In this document: piece after piece, positions 1-7,747 of the stretch | How the letters are laid out: each line of letters begins with the position of its first letter | Position numbering within the stretch: the stretch's first letter is position 1 | Assembly: GCF_003336665.1 (NCBI RefSeq) | Contig: NZ_QPIJ01000001.1 | Coordinates: forward strand, 281,922 to 345,921 | Length of the DNA stretch: 64,000 bases | Origin: Vreelandella rituensis | GTDB taxonomy: Bacteria; Pseudomonadota; Gammaproteobacteria; Pseudomonadales; Halomonadaceae | Direction: 5' to 3' | Translations under genes and position numbers: made by a program | Notes under the pieces: model-generated | What the model was told of the DNA's origin: nothing | What the model saw: the letters and a program-made list of their open reading frames with translations, nothing else | Database searches by the model: none

Positions 1-517
1 TGTCTTCAGTGATCATCTGGCTCGGCGGCAAATCACCCACAAGGTTTGGTTGGTTTCCCTGAGAACCGCCTCCGGTTTGATGCAGCGGGATAAGCTCCGC
101 CGACTCACTGTCGGATATCCGCCAGGAAAGAATTTTTAGAGGATTGCCGGCCCGATCTGAAAACACCAGGGTCGTGTCGAAACGCTCCATAATGTCTATC
201 TGAGGAGACTCGCTGCGCTTTACCGTCACCACCTTGTTGGCGATGGTGGGTGGATTGGGATTTTCGCGAGCGGCCTCCTCAAGAGAAAGCTGTTGTCGTA
301 ACGCACGAATTTCCTCAGGAGCCAGGCGGTCTCCCATCTGGCTCCTCACGGAGTCCATGGTTTCCTGATCCACTTGGAGCATTTGAACCAGGCGTGCATC
401 CAATTCGGCATTAGTGGGTTTGCCTTCATTGGCTTGGGCGGTATGAAAGCTCCCCAGGCACGCCAAGCAGACCACCGCCCTGGCAAGAGAGTTTCGAGCA
501 TAACGTCTTGGCAGCAT
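1..517 (-). CDS. traN: TraN/DotH (IcmK)-type conjugation core protein, 3' part missing
   Basis: The gene runs off the left edge; the first 172 codons are visible. An N-terminal signal peptide (residues about 1-29, ending HTAQA) precedes a helical stretch and then a beta-rich segment with the pattern of the DotH/IcmK family (ERFDTTLVFSDRAGNPLKI). In that family the protein sits in the outer-membrane core of type IVB secretion/IncI transfer systems. The start is the ATG at 517 because GGAGAC lies just upstream and the codon overlaps the traM stop by one base (TGATG), which implies translational coupling. Family assignment rests on motif recall plus position directly after TraM/DotI. Confidence 0.72.
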   Translation of the reverse strand, partial: MLPRRYARNSLARAVVCLACLGSFHTAQANEGKPTNAELDARLVQMLQVDQETMDSVRSQMGDRLAPEEIRALRQQLSLEEAARENPNPPTIANKVVTVKRSESPQIDIMERFDTTLVFSDRAGNPLKILSWRISDSESAELIPLHQTGGGSQGNQPNLVGDLPPSQMITED

Positions 518-1365
518 CAGCGGATGTCTCCTTCCAAAATCTGGATGCGGTTTATTAATATCCGTCGGGGATGTTCTGTGGGTTCGACACGGATCAATTG
601 GGCGCGCATCTGCCCTGTCAGTCGTCGGGTTGCCGGCCGCATTGAACCACCTGATCCGGACGTCTCGGCCCCTTCAAGCATCAGGACGATTTTGGCGGCA
701 TACTCCCAAGTACGGACGCCCTTCTCAACACCGCTTGCCACCAGCACGGGCGCATCGGGCACGGTGCCCACAACCACTTCCCGGCGCTGGCGCATTTGAT
801 TTACGAGCCCCATACGATCGATTTCGGCAACAAGGTCGCGAAATGCCTGGTCGGTCATGATGTCCGGTGCGTTTCGCTGAAGATGCATTTCCACATTGCG
901 GTAATGAAAGGAAAACAACTCACTGATCGATTGCGACAAGAAGTTTCTGACCACTGCCTGAGAATGTACTGGATTGCTCAGCGGCTGGGCCTCAAAAACG
1001 CTCCCGTCTTCGCTTGTATAGAAATACTTGTACTGGATTTCCCGGGTCATCCCGACATACGCCGCCGCCGCAGTGAACAGGTTGGTTCCCAGTAGCGCAA
1101 GGAAGGCGCGCCGGTGCAGCTGATTGCTACTCTCAAGAAGGTAGGCACGTTGCGAGAGTGCTTCTGAAAGCAGCACCTCAGGGTGCTCTACTTCCGCACG
1201 CGTTTTCGCCTCACCATCGGCTTGGGTTGAGGCGCTTGATTCCGCGGCATTCACCCCCTGCCCTGTTGTGGCTTGGGATACCGACGAATCGCTTAGCTGG
1301 CTCTCTGGGTCGGGAGCCGGATTTTTGCTGCCCTTGGACTTGCGCTTGAACAGGGTTAGCGCCAT
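517..1365 (-). CDS. traM: TraM/DotI (IcmL)-type inner-membrane conjugation protein
   Basis: A 282-residue protein. It has a long Ser/Ala/Glu-rich cytoplasmic N-terminus (residues 1-80), one transmembrane helix at about 86-105, and a periplasmic domain starting YKYFYTSEDGSVFEAQPLSNP. That pattern is typical of the DotI/IcmL family: an aromatic 'F-Y-T-x-D-G' followed by 'PLSNPV' and a helix ending in FSFHYRN. DotI forms part of the inner-membrane complex of IVB secretion/IncI transfer machines. The ATG at 1365 has GAGG about 10 bases upstream. Its stop overlaps the start of traN, so the two are one transcript that continues beyond the window. The longer in-frame extension upstream lacks family features. 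Confidence 0.78.
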   Translation of the reverse strand: MALTLFKRKSKGSKNPAPDPESQLSDSSVSQATTGQGVNAAESSASTQADGEAKTRAEVEHPEVLLSEALSQRAYLLESSNQLHRRAFLALLGTNLFTAAAAYVGMTREIQYKYFYTSEDGSVFEAQPLSNPVHSQAVVRNFLSQSISELFSFHYRNVEMHLQRNAPDIMTDQAFRDLVAEIDRMGLVNQMRQRREVVVGTVPDAPVLVASGVEKGVRTWEYAAKIVLMLEGAETSGSGGSMRPATRRLTGQMRAQLIRVEPTEHPRRILINRIQILEGDIR

Positions 1366-1477
1366 TGCTAGTGCCTCATTTCGGATGCTTTGTATAGCAT
1401 ACCTGATTTTGATAACCGTAGGCGCAGCTTTAGCCCCAGGCTGGGATCTCCCCAATAGGCATTTCACGGTAATTTCG

Positions 1478-1521
1478 TTTTTTTTCGCCCGCTTTCTCCC
1501 TGTGACCCCTTTATATATACC
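1478..1521 (+). promoter_or_regulatory. Class II shared promoter motif, copy 1
   Basis: A T-run followed by CGCCCGCT, then CTCCCTGTGACCCC and TTATATATACC, reading toward the gene at 1557. The same arrangement recurs upstream of genes starting at 18840, 19599 and 42866, and partly upstream of 37889. TATATA would serve as the -10 region. Confidence 0.55.
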
Positions 1522-1556
1522 AAGGACAGAAAATTCAGATCGACCGAGGAAATCAC

Positions 1557-2123
1557 ATGAGCAAGCCACTCCAAGCCACACCCAACAGGTTCGTGGGCAT
1601 GACCAGCGAAGAAGCTTTTCAGCGGGCGTTGCCGGTCTATCGAATCGCCATGCATTTCGCAGCACAAAACCTCGGGGACCTGGACGGTGGTGCCAGCAGG
1701 CGCAAAAAGGCAATGGACTGGTTCGTCGGGAACGACGATGGCTTTGCGCAAATTGAGTCCGTTGCCAGGTTTATTTCCAGCTTTCATAATTCAGCACTCG
1801 GTCTTCCCAAGATGGCCCGGGAGATTGCCGGCCATACAACGCTTAGCGCCGAGGGAGGGATCAGAAAAGGCGTTGCCGACATGACCTCTACCGAAGGGGT
1901 GAAAGCTATGCTGCTATCGTCTGCAGGCATTCATATCAGCGATGATGGAACCTATATCCTGTCGAATTCCGGCGAGGCGCGCATGTGTCGCTCCGCATCT
2001 GTGGATGGTTTACTGGAGGCCAGTCAGCGAGTAGGGACTGTCGTCAGTCAGTATCTTGATAAGTCTATGGAAAAGACCGTTTCGGCAAGCCCTCGTAGAC
2101 TGACAAATACACCTTCTTTGTGA
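1557..2123 (+). CDS. Hypothetical protein, paralogue of the next gene
   Basis: A 188-residue, apparently soluble protein of unknown function. The start has GAGGA 8 bases upstream. Residues around 60-90 (KAMDWFVGNDDGFAQIESVARF) match in pattern the next gene product (RDWLETRDEGFVSLDSCCDY), so the two probably share a helical domain and arose by duplication. The gene is divergent from traM and sits behind a copy of the class II promoter motif. No signal peptide, membrane segment or catalytic motif is visible. The divergent position beside transfer genes suggests a plasmid-lifestyle role, but nothing more specific can be said. Confidence 0.7.
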   Translation: MSKPLQATPNRFVGMTSEEAFQRALPVYRIAMHFAAQNLGDLDGGASRRKKAMDWFVGNDDGFAQIESVARFISSFHNSALGLPKMAREIAGHTTLSAEGGIRKGVADMTSTEGVKAMLLSSAGIHISDDGTYILSNSGEARMCRSASVDGLLEASQRVGTVVSQYLDKSMEKTVSASPRRLTNTPSL

Positions 2124-2171
2124 GGGTGATACCCTAGACATAACTTCATCTCCATTCTTGAGAAGAGACCG

Positions 2172-2630
2172 ATGCCTTCATCTCATTCATCGCTACCGAC
2201 TGGCATAACCCGTATCGCACTGCTGCAGGTGCATGCCGCCCTTCGTGATGCGGATGATCAAAACCCCACGCAACGGCTCGCAGCTCGAGACTGGCTGGAG
2301 ACGCGGGACGAGGGGTTCGTATCATTGGACAGTTGCTGTGATTACTTGGCAAAGGGTACTGGCGACTTGCACCCCGGGCTTCGGCAGGTCATGGAGCAGC
2401 GCGCAGCTGCTGCCTTGGGCTCCGCACAAGCATCCTCGCTGGATACGTCGTCCGGCTGGCGAGATGCGGTTCAGGCGGCGCTTTCATCCGATGCATCGAC
2501 GCGACAGAATTTCTGCACGTTCCTTTATCATGCTCAGGACCCACAGTTGATGCCGGATATGGCGCCGCCAGAAGCCAATGCGGCGAACCCAAGTGCGCCT
2601 TCTTCGAGTCGCAACAACCCGACACTGTAA
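2172..2630 (+). CDS. Hypothetical protein, related to the preceding gene
   Basis: A 152-residue soluble protein with no recognised family. Residues about 38-60 contain DW, then DEGF, then a hydrophobic helix, in the same spacing as the upstream gene product. The C-terminal 30 residues are Pro/Ala/Ser/Asn-rich and probably disordered. GAGAAGAG precedes the ATG. It lies 48 bases downstream of the preceding gene in the same orientation and is probably cotranscribed with it and with the small gene that follows. Confidence 0.65.
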   Translation: MPSSHSSLPTGITRIALLQVHAALRDADDQNPTQRLAARDWLETRDEGFVSLDSCCDYLAKGTGDLHPGLRQVMEQRAAAALGSAQASSLDTSSGWRDAVQAALSSDASTRQNFCTFLYHAQDPQLMPDMAPPEANAANPSAPSSSRNNPTL

Positions 2631-2675
2631 AATGACACTGAGCAACCCCGCTTTTCTCTATAGGAGATCGACACC

Positions 2676-2897
2676 ATGAGCCAACCCTCTCCATGCCAGG
2701 GCCTCTCCCTTCAGGACATTCTCAGTGTATATGCACTGGCCCCCGAGCAGCGTGCAGTGCTTGAAGTGGCAGGACTGACGGATTCTGCTGAGGCAGCGGA
2801 TCAGCTGAGGCCTGCGCTTGATAATGCACTGCGGGCCTTGCGCGACGAAGCAAATGCCGAAGCGGCGTTTAACGAGAAGTATCGCGTCCAGCCATAA
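2676..2897 (+). CDS. Small hypothetical protein (73 aa)
   Basis: A short, Ala/Leu/Glu-rich, probably all-helical protein. A good ribosome-binding site (GGAG, 9 bases before the ATG) and the position 45 bases after the previous gene support it. A strong hairpin terminator follows 33 bases after the stop, which closes the three-gene unit. No family recognised. Confidence 0.6.
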   Translation: MSQPSPCQGLSLQDILSVYALAPEQRAVLEVAGLTDSAEAADQLRPALDNALRALRDEANAEAAFNEKYRVQP

Positions 2898-2930
2898 CTG
2901 CCACCTGTGCTGCACGGCTGTTCTTCTTGC

Positions 2931-2960
2931 GTCGCCTTCGGGCGACGTTTTGCTTTCCCC
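2931..2960 (+). terminator. Rho-independent terminator
   Basis: GTCGCC-TTCG-GGCGAC stem with a UUCG tetraloop, followed by a T-rich tail (GTTTTGCTTTCCCC). It ends the three small genes at 1557-2897. Confidence 0.7.
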
Positions 2961-3018
2961 TTTTTCCCGCGAAGTTCGCTAGACTGGTAGCAAATCACCA
3001 ACTTGCGATGTTAACCCG

Positions 3019-3351
3019 ATGCTCTCGACGCTCTGGCTTTCTGCTGCGATCATTTCCCCGCTGTACCTTCGTATGCTCCAGTGGCGCTCTCGGCGCGTCG
3101 GTATTGCTCACAAGCCTGCTTTTCGTTTCTGCATGGCTGGTGCCGTGATGATGAGTGCCTGTTTCTTTCTTGGCCTTCTAATGGGCATTCTCGGCATGAA
3201 GCTAACCTATGTCGCCACGCAGCTGGCCGGCCGGTTGGTCATGTGGGGCTTTGACTTACAGCGACTGGGCACTGCCGGTGCGCCGTTCATGGTAATTGTC
3301 ACTTTCTTGTCCACCTTTCTGCGTGGCTCTTCCGAAAAACCTTCGTCCTGA
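3019..3351 (+). CDS. Small integral membrane protein
   Basis: A 110-residue protein with three hydrophobic segments (residues about 1-20, 38-60 and 88-102) and a Ser/Lys C-terminal tail. It is not recognised. It ends 20 bases before the prepilin peptidase gene, so cotranscription is likely. The start is uncertain because no convincing ribosome-binding site precedes the ATG. It could be a partner of the peptidase or an unrelated inner-membrane protein. Confidence 0.5.
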   Translation: MLSTLWLSAAIISPLYLRMLQWRSRRVGIAHKPAFRFCMAGAVMMSACFFLGLLMGILGMKLTYVATQLAGRLVMWGFDLQRLGTAGAPFMVIVTFLSTFLRGSSEKPSS

Positions 3352-3371
3352 CCTCTCTGGAGCATCCCGTC

Positions 3372-4223
3372 TTGCAAGCGATCCATCCTCTTCTGGCCCT
3401 CGGCCTCGCCTCCGCGCTTGGCCTATGCATCGGCAGTTTCCTTAATGTCGTGATCTCGCGGCTCCCGGTCATGATGATGCGTCAGTGGCATATCGATGCC
3501 CTGGAAACATTGGACCAGGAGGTGGAAGAGTTAAAGCCGTTCAATCTGGCGGTTCCTCGCTCGCTCTGCCCTGGTTGCGAGTCCCCTATTGCCTGGCACG
3601 ATAATGTTCCGCTTCTTGGGTACCTTAAACGCAAGGGACGTTGCGCCAACTGCAGTGCCAGTATCAGCGTCCAGTACCCCTTGGTGGAAATCGCCGGTGC
3701 CCTCCTGGCGGCAGGCGTCATCCTCATTCATGGCGCAAGCCTCGAGAGCCTGTTTTTGCTGGGTGCATTGCTTGCGCTTCTTACCCTGGCGGTGATTGAT
3801 TTTCATACCCAGTTACTCCCCGACATCATTACATTGCCGCTACTGTGGGCTGGGCTTGCCTTCCATGCGCTATTTCAACCCGACATGCTGCAGCAAGCGG
3901 TGATCGGCGCCATGGGTGGTTATCTTGTTCTGTGGTCAGTGTTCTGGATTTTTAAGCTTGCCACCGGCAAGACCGGGATGGGGTATGGCGATTTCAAGTT
4001 GATGGCCGCTCTTGGTGCCTGGCTTGGATGGGCTTTCATTCCTTATGTACTGGTGATAGCCGCCTTTATTGGTGCCTCTGTAGGGATCGTTGCTCAGCTG
4101 GCCATCCCCAGGCTTCGCGGTGAGCCGATACCCTTCGGCCCCTTCCTGGCGATCGGCGGTGGCTTGTGCCTGTTTTTCGGTGAAGCCTTGATTGGTGCTT
4201 TTCAAGGCATGCTCACGCTCTAG
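3372..4223 (+). CDS. Type IV prepilin peptidase/N-methylase (PilD/TcpJ type)
   Basis: A 283-residue polytopic inner-membrane aspartyl protease that would cleave and N-methylate the prepilins encoded at 27.9-29.7 kb. Visible features in order: a first hydrophobic segment with GSFLNVVISRLP; two CxxC pairs (C66/C69 and C91/C94) of the cytoplasmic zinc-binding domain found in bifunctional enzymes; catalytic Asp candidates D143 (VIDF) and D207 in the GYGDFK motif; and six or more membrane helices. The start codon is TTG, with TGGAG upstream. It is unusual that the gene lies 16 kb away from the pilus operon and on the opposite strand. Confidence 0.9.
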   Translation: MQAIHPLLALGLASALGLCIGSFLNVVISRLPVMMMRQWHIDALETLDQEVEELKPFNLAVPRSLCPGCESPIAWHDNVPLLGYLKRKGRCANCSASISVQYPLVEIAGALLAAGVILIHGASLESLFLLGALLALLTLAVIDFHTQLLPDIITLPLLWAGLAFHALFQPDMLQQAVIGAMGGYLVLWSVFWIFKLATGKTGMGYGDFKLMAALGAWLGWAFIPYVLVIAAFIGASVGIVAQLAIPRLRGEPIPFGPFLAIGGGLCLFFGEALIGAFQGMLTL

Positions 4224-4326
4224 CAAAAAACCTCGGTTCCCGCCTGATTCGAAGTGCCGATTATTTCGGCAAAATTTACGACCTGTGTACGCTCGAAGTA
4301 AGAATTCTCTGAAACGAGCCACGCAC

Positions 4327-4971
4327 ATGACTGAAACACGTACCTTACGCTTCGATATTCGTAATCGCGCTGAAGCCGAGCTTGCTCTGATCCAGGCGGG
4401 TGCGCTGGTGCTGGACGCCAGTGGCGAAACCTATGGCTGGACAGAGATTGTCGTAACACGAGCGCTCTACCCTGCCTCGCGCCAGCAAGAAGCCTATGTG
4501 GCCAGCATTACCAAGTTCATGAGCCATCATGTCTATTGGCACGGACTTACTCTTAGCCACCGTCAATGGGAGGACCTGCTGGTCGCCGCTTGGCGCAAGG
4601 AATTTCCTGTGCCGGGCCTTACCGGCGGGCTTGCCTTTGTGGGTGGCCAGGCCAGAGATCTCGGCGTGCAGTCCTGCAGCCAGTTGATCGACCTTGCCGA
4701 AGCTATTCTGTCCCACCTGAACCTATCTCTCGATTCGCCGCCATCACAGCCGATCAACGTCATTCAGACCGGTGATGAGCTTTGCGATCTTCAAGCGCTC
4801 TCGCTTGTACGCGATCACGCCAAGCCGGTCCATGTCGGCACTGCATTGGCCGCCAAAAGATCCGTTAAACCCAAGCGGCCTTCTCGCCAGCGTGGCTGGG
4901 ATAACATTCGTACTCGGCCAGCCTTGCCTGTCCCGGTCGTCGCATCGTCTAGCGAAAACGAAAGCCTCTAA
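4327..4971 (+). CDS. NinB-like recombination protein
   Basis: A 214-residue protein. The central part (residues about 60-125) has the pattern of phage lambda NinB/Orf: SLEQ-like 'SHRQWEDLLVAAWRKEF', then VPGLTGGLAFVGGQ, then a hydrophobic helix of the MxELIELI type (CSQLIDLAEAILSHL). NinB binds single-stranded DNA and assists RecA loading in phage recombination. The C-terminal 50 residues are basic and Pro/Arg-rich, beyond the usual NinB length, and may add DNA contacts. The chosen ATG gives the homologous N-terminus, but the ribosome-binding site is weak. The 100 bases before it hold no gene. Confidence 0.6.
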   Translation: MTETRTLRFDIRNRAEAELALIQAGALVLDASGETYGWTEIVVTRALYPASRQQEAYVASITKFMSHHVYWHGLTLSHRQWEDLLVAAWRKEFPVPGLTGGLAFVGGQARDLGVQSCSQLIDLAEAILSHLNLSLDSPPSQPINVIQTGDELCDLQALSLVRDHAKPVHVGTALAAKRSVKPKRPSRQRGWDNIRTRPALPVPVVASSSENESL

Positions 4972-5002
4972 CTCTGACTAAATCTACTTGGGAGTATTTG
5001 CC

Positions 5003-6187
5003 ATGACCGATAACCTCATTCTTCACGATTTCGATCAGCTAGACAGCACTTTCGAAATCTCGAGCGCCGATGAGAGCGAGCGCGATATCGATGTTCTTTT
5101 CCACGAAGACGACTTCAGTGACGGACGTCACGTTACAGGAGAGATTTTTTCCCAGCGGGACGACTATCGCACCCTGATGCAGGCCAACTTGCCAGGCAGT
5201 GCCATCTACGAGTACGGCAGCACCTTTTCTCGGCGCCTGGCTTACAACACGCCGTTTCCCGATCAGTCTTCTGTGTATTCTCGACCACGTTTTCGCTACG
5301 TGGCTCGGGGCCGTCAGCCGGAAGCACGTTTTTTAGTGTCGCTCACTGAAAATGGGGTGCGTGAGGAGTTTCTTCGTGATCACTTGGCCCACCATGCCCT
5401 TGAGGTACCTTATTTGGTTGCGGCTTACCATGGGCTTCTGGGCATGGCGATTGCCGGTGCCGCCATTGAGGCCAGCGCCAAGCGGGATATCTATGAGCGG
5501 GCCAGCGCCCGCGTTGCCTTTCCGCCGGCTGGGGAAGCCCCGAGAGCCATGGGTGACCACCAGGATGTCTGGCTGCCTTCCAGCAGCCGCTGGCAGGCCT
5601 CACTCTGTGCACCCGTTCGCTTCAACGCCGGCGCACCGGTAACCCATGATGATTTCATTCCGGATCTCACGGACATGGTGCAATGGCGCGCACTGAAGGA
5701 TCGCTGCCGGTTCCGGGACTACCAGTCGACCCTTCCCTTGGGTGTGTCCAGTTCCATGCTGGGAGAAAGCGGCGCCTTACTGTTAAAGCCCCTCAACGAA
5801 AAGGCCTTCTCCGCCTCGCGCCGCCATCCGGTGGTAGTCACCATGCCGAATGGCGCAATTATCATGATGTGCCTGAACACCATGGATGGCTTCGGCGAAG
5901 ACCGCCTGGACCGAGAGAAAAGCCCCCTGCTCGACTGGGCCATTAACAAGCTGCATCGCTCCGGCGGGATCAACACTGTTTACCGCCACGGGCTCCAGCG
6001 GACCGTGTTTTCCCTGCTCGCCGAAGAGGTGTACAACGCAAGCGTGGAGAATCGCCGTCCCGATGTGCCCTGGGTGGGATGTGGCGCCAAGGCATTGAAA
6101 CTGCCGGTGGTCCTTGACCATGAGGTGATTGCCCCTGAGGTTCGGGCCGATGACGCCTTCCGTCACCTGATGCTGCATAACCTGTAG
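5003..6187 (+). CDS. Hypothetical protein (394 aa)
   Basis: A soluble protein with an acidic N-terminus (residues 1-45 rich in Asp/Glu) and a mixed alpha/beta remainder. No family, signal peptide or catalytic motif is recognised. GGAG lies 8 bases before the ATG at 5003, and the coding region begins 31 bases after the NinB-like gene, so the two are probably one transcript ending at the terminator at 6208. A role connected with DNA metabolism can be guessed from the neighbour only. Confidence 0.65.
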   Translation: MTDNLILHDFDQLDSTFEISSADESERDIDVLFHEDDFSDGRHVTGEIFSQRDDYRTLMQANLPGSAIYEYGSTFSRRLAYNTPFPDQSSVYSRPRFRYVARGRQPEARFLVSLTENGVREEFLRDHLAHHALEVPYLVAAYHGLLGMAIAGAAIEASAKRDIYERASARVAFPPAGEAPRAMGDHQDVWLPSSSRWQASLCAPVRFNAGAPVTHDDFIPDLTDMVQWRALKDRCRFRDYQSTLPLGVSSSMLGESGALLLKPLNEKAFSASRRHPVVVTMPNGAIIMMCLNTMDGFGEDRLDREKSPLLDWAINKLHRSGGINTVYRHGLQRTVFSLLAEEVYNASVENRRPDVPWVGCGAKALKLPVVLDHEVIAPEVRADDAFRHLMLHNL

Positions 6188-6207
6188 CACTCCCATCGCC
6201 TTACCCG

Positions 6208-6230
6208 ACCGGCCCTGAAGGCCGGTTTTT
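6208..6230 (+). terminator. Rho-independent terminator
   Basis: ACCGGCC-CTGAA-GGCCGGT stem followed by TTTT, 20 bases after the stop at 6187. Confidence 0.8.
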
Positions 6231-6270
6231 GTTGGCATGATATTGACGCCGATACCAGAAAACCATGCAC

Positions 6271-6298
6271 GCAAAAGCCCCGGCATTAAGCCAGGGCT
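6271..6298 (-). terminator. Rho-independent terminator (minus strand)
   Basis: On the minus strand: AGCCCTGGC-TTAAT-GCCGGGGCT followed by TTTTGC, a 9-bp stem with one G-T pair. It ends the gene at 6351-7607. Confidence 0.75.
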
Positions 6299-6350
6299 GG
6301 GACAACCAGGTGTGGTTTAGTCGGTCTCACATCTGTCGTGGCGCAGAGAG

Positions 6351-7607
6351 TTACGCCAGAGCACGACCGATAATTAAGCTGAGCTCTTGGCCGATGTCGT
6401 CATCGCATAAATAACCTACCAGATCCCGGGCGTCGTTGGCGGCCTCCACGAGGATGGCATGATCACGCTCGATCGATGCCGGGTCGGTGTAACGGCCGAT
6501 GTCCAGTTCCACCAGTCGAGAGATGCGTGCAAATGCCAAATACTCCAGGTCGGCGGTGCCAATTTCGGCATCGGTGCTGATCGCCTTGAGGACCAGTTCG
6601 ATCAGGGCACGGCGGATCTTCAGTCGCGCCGTCTCGGAGGGGCTGCCCTCCAGGACGTTGCGATATTCCCGCGCCAGCATCTCGGTCTCATACAGGTTTT
6701 CCTCACGGATCACTGGCTTCAGCGCCTGGAGTTGAGCGGTGGCTGCGGCAATCTTTTTCTCAAGGTGGCGCTTAAAGGCCAAACCTTCCGTGACCGAGGA
6801 GCGACCGGCCTGGCGGACACGGCTCTCGATGTAATGCTGCATTTCGCCTACATCCGGATCCAGATCACCACGGCTACGACTGGCAAAGGGGTAGTCAAGC
6901 CCCGCTTTTTTCCACTGCTGCCGGGCGCCTTCATTGTCCTGGATGATTGCCGGCTCCCAACCCCCATCGCCTGGACGTGTGCGAACCAGTAGGGTGCGCT
7001 TCGCCGAAGGATTGTATTTGCCTGCCGATTTCAGGCGGACATTGGGGTGTCCCTGGTCGAGCAAGGCCTCCAGGTGCGGGCTGATCTCTCCCCAGTTGTC
7101 ATCCTGGGAGCGCAGTTCGCCGCGCAGCTGGTGCAGTGCCTCAAGCAGGGTGAGCTCGGCGCCGGCGGGCTGGGTCGAGCTTTCTTCCGGCGCCGACACA
7201 TTCGAATCCGTCAGCAATTGGCTCGCGAACTTGGCCAGGGCCTGGTCGCTCGTGTGGGCGGTGATCTCGATGGGTGTCGCAGCCTCTCCGTGGCCAGACA
7301 AAGACGCAATGATCGCCTGGTGACGGGCTACCTGGACGTGCTCCTGGTTCATGAACTCGCAGCGGCTGTCGATAAAGGCGCCAGCATCCATAGGGTGGTT
7401 ATCCATTTCGCAAGCCTCTTCTGGCGAGGTCATTTCATGGGGATGAGTATCAGCAGGGCTCATAACACTGGCAGCAGCCTGGGGAATGGCATGGGGACTG
7501 GCCACCGTCTGGGCGATCGGCTGGTGCTGGGACTGGGCGCTTTCCCGGTCGGTGAAGCGCGCTGACTGCGACTGACTCATGTCCGGGGTGTGGTTAGCTG
7601 TTGTCAT
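6351..7607 (-). CDS. Hypothetical protein of the shared-operator regulon
   Basis: A 418-residue protein of unknown function. The first 120 residues are low-complexity (Gln/Ala/Ser/His-rich). The rest is helical with charged heptads around residues 265-330, suggesting a coiled coil. AAGGATTACC precedes the ATG. Upstream lie two AACC-loop leader sequences (7621-7652) and a shared operator/promoter (7681-7708). It is therefore expressed with the PRTRC and GHKL units rather than as an isolated gene. A terminator follows at 6271-6298. No signal peptide or membrane segment. Confidence 0.7.
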   Translation of the reverse strand: MTTANHTPDMSQSQSARFTDRESAQSQHQPIAQTVASPHAIPQAAASVMSPADTHPHEMTSPEEACEMDNHPMDAGAFIDSRCEFMNQEHVQVARHQAIIASLSGHGEAATPIEITAHTSDQALAKFASQLLTDSNVSAPEESSTQPAGAELTLLEALHQLRGELRSQDDNWGEISPHLEALLDQGHPNVRLKSAGKYNPSAKRTLLVRTRPGDGGWEPAIIQDNEGARQQWKKAGLDYPFASRSRGDLDPDVGEMQHYIESRVRQAGRSSVTEGLAFKRHLEKKIAAATAQLQALKPVIREENLYETEMLAREYRNVLEGSPSETARLKIRRALIELVLKAISTDAEIGTADLEYLAFARISRLVELDIGRYTDPASIERDHAILVEAANDARDLVGYLCDDDIGQELSLIIGRALA

Positions 7608-7620
7608 GATGGTAATCCTT

Positions 7621-7652
7621 GGCGGTTGCAGTGTGGGTCATCGGCGGTTGCC
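7621..7652 (-). promoter_or_regulatory. AACC-loop leader elements (two copies)
   Basis: On the minus strand CGGC-AACC-GCCG (7642-7653, 4-bp stem) and a weaker copy TGCAACCGCC (7621-7630), both between the promoter and the start at 7607. Confidence 0.6.
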
Positions 7653-7680
7653 GGGTGCCCGTTGAGTTAAAGCCTAAGCC

Positions 7681-7708
7681 ATATATGTGTATGCGTCAAC
7701 ATATATAC
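7681..7708 (-). promoter_or_regulatory. Shared operator/promoter, copy 1
   Basis: An inverted repeat of the TATAT...GTTG/CAAC...ATATA type. On the minus strand -35 TTGACG and -10 TAGGCT are 17 bases apart, with the -35 inside one operator arm. It drives the gene at 6351-7607. Confidence 0.7.
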
Positions 7709-7747
7709 TACATCTTGATTGCTGCTGAGTCGCTCCCCTTCGCTGGA

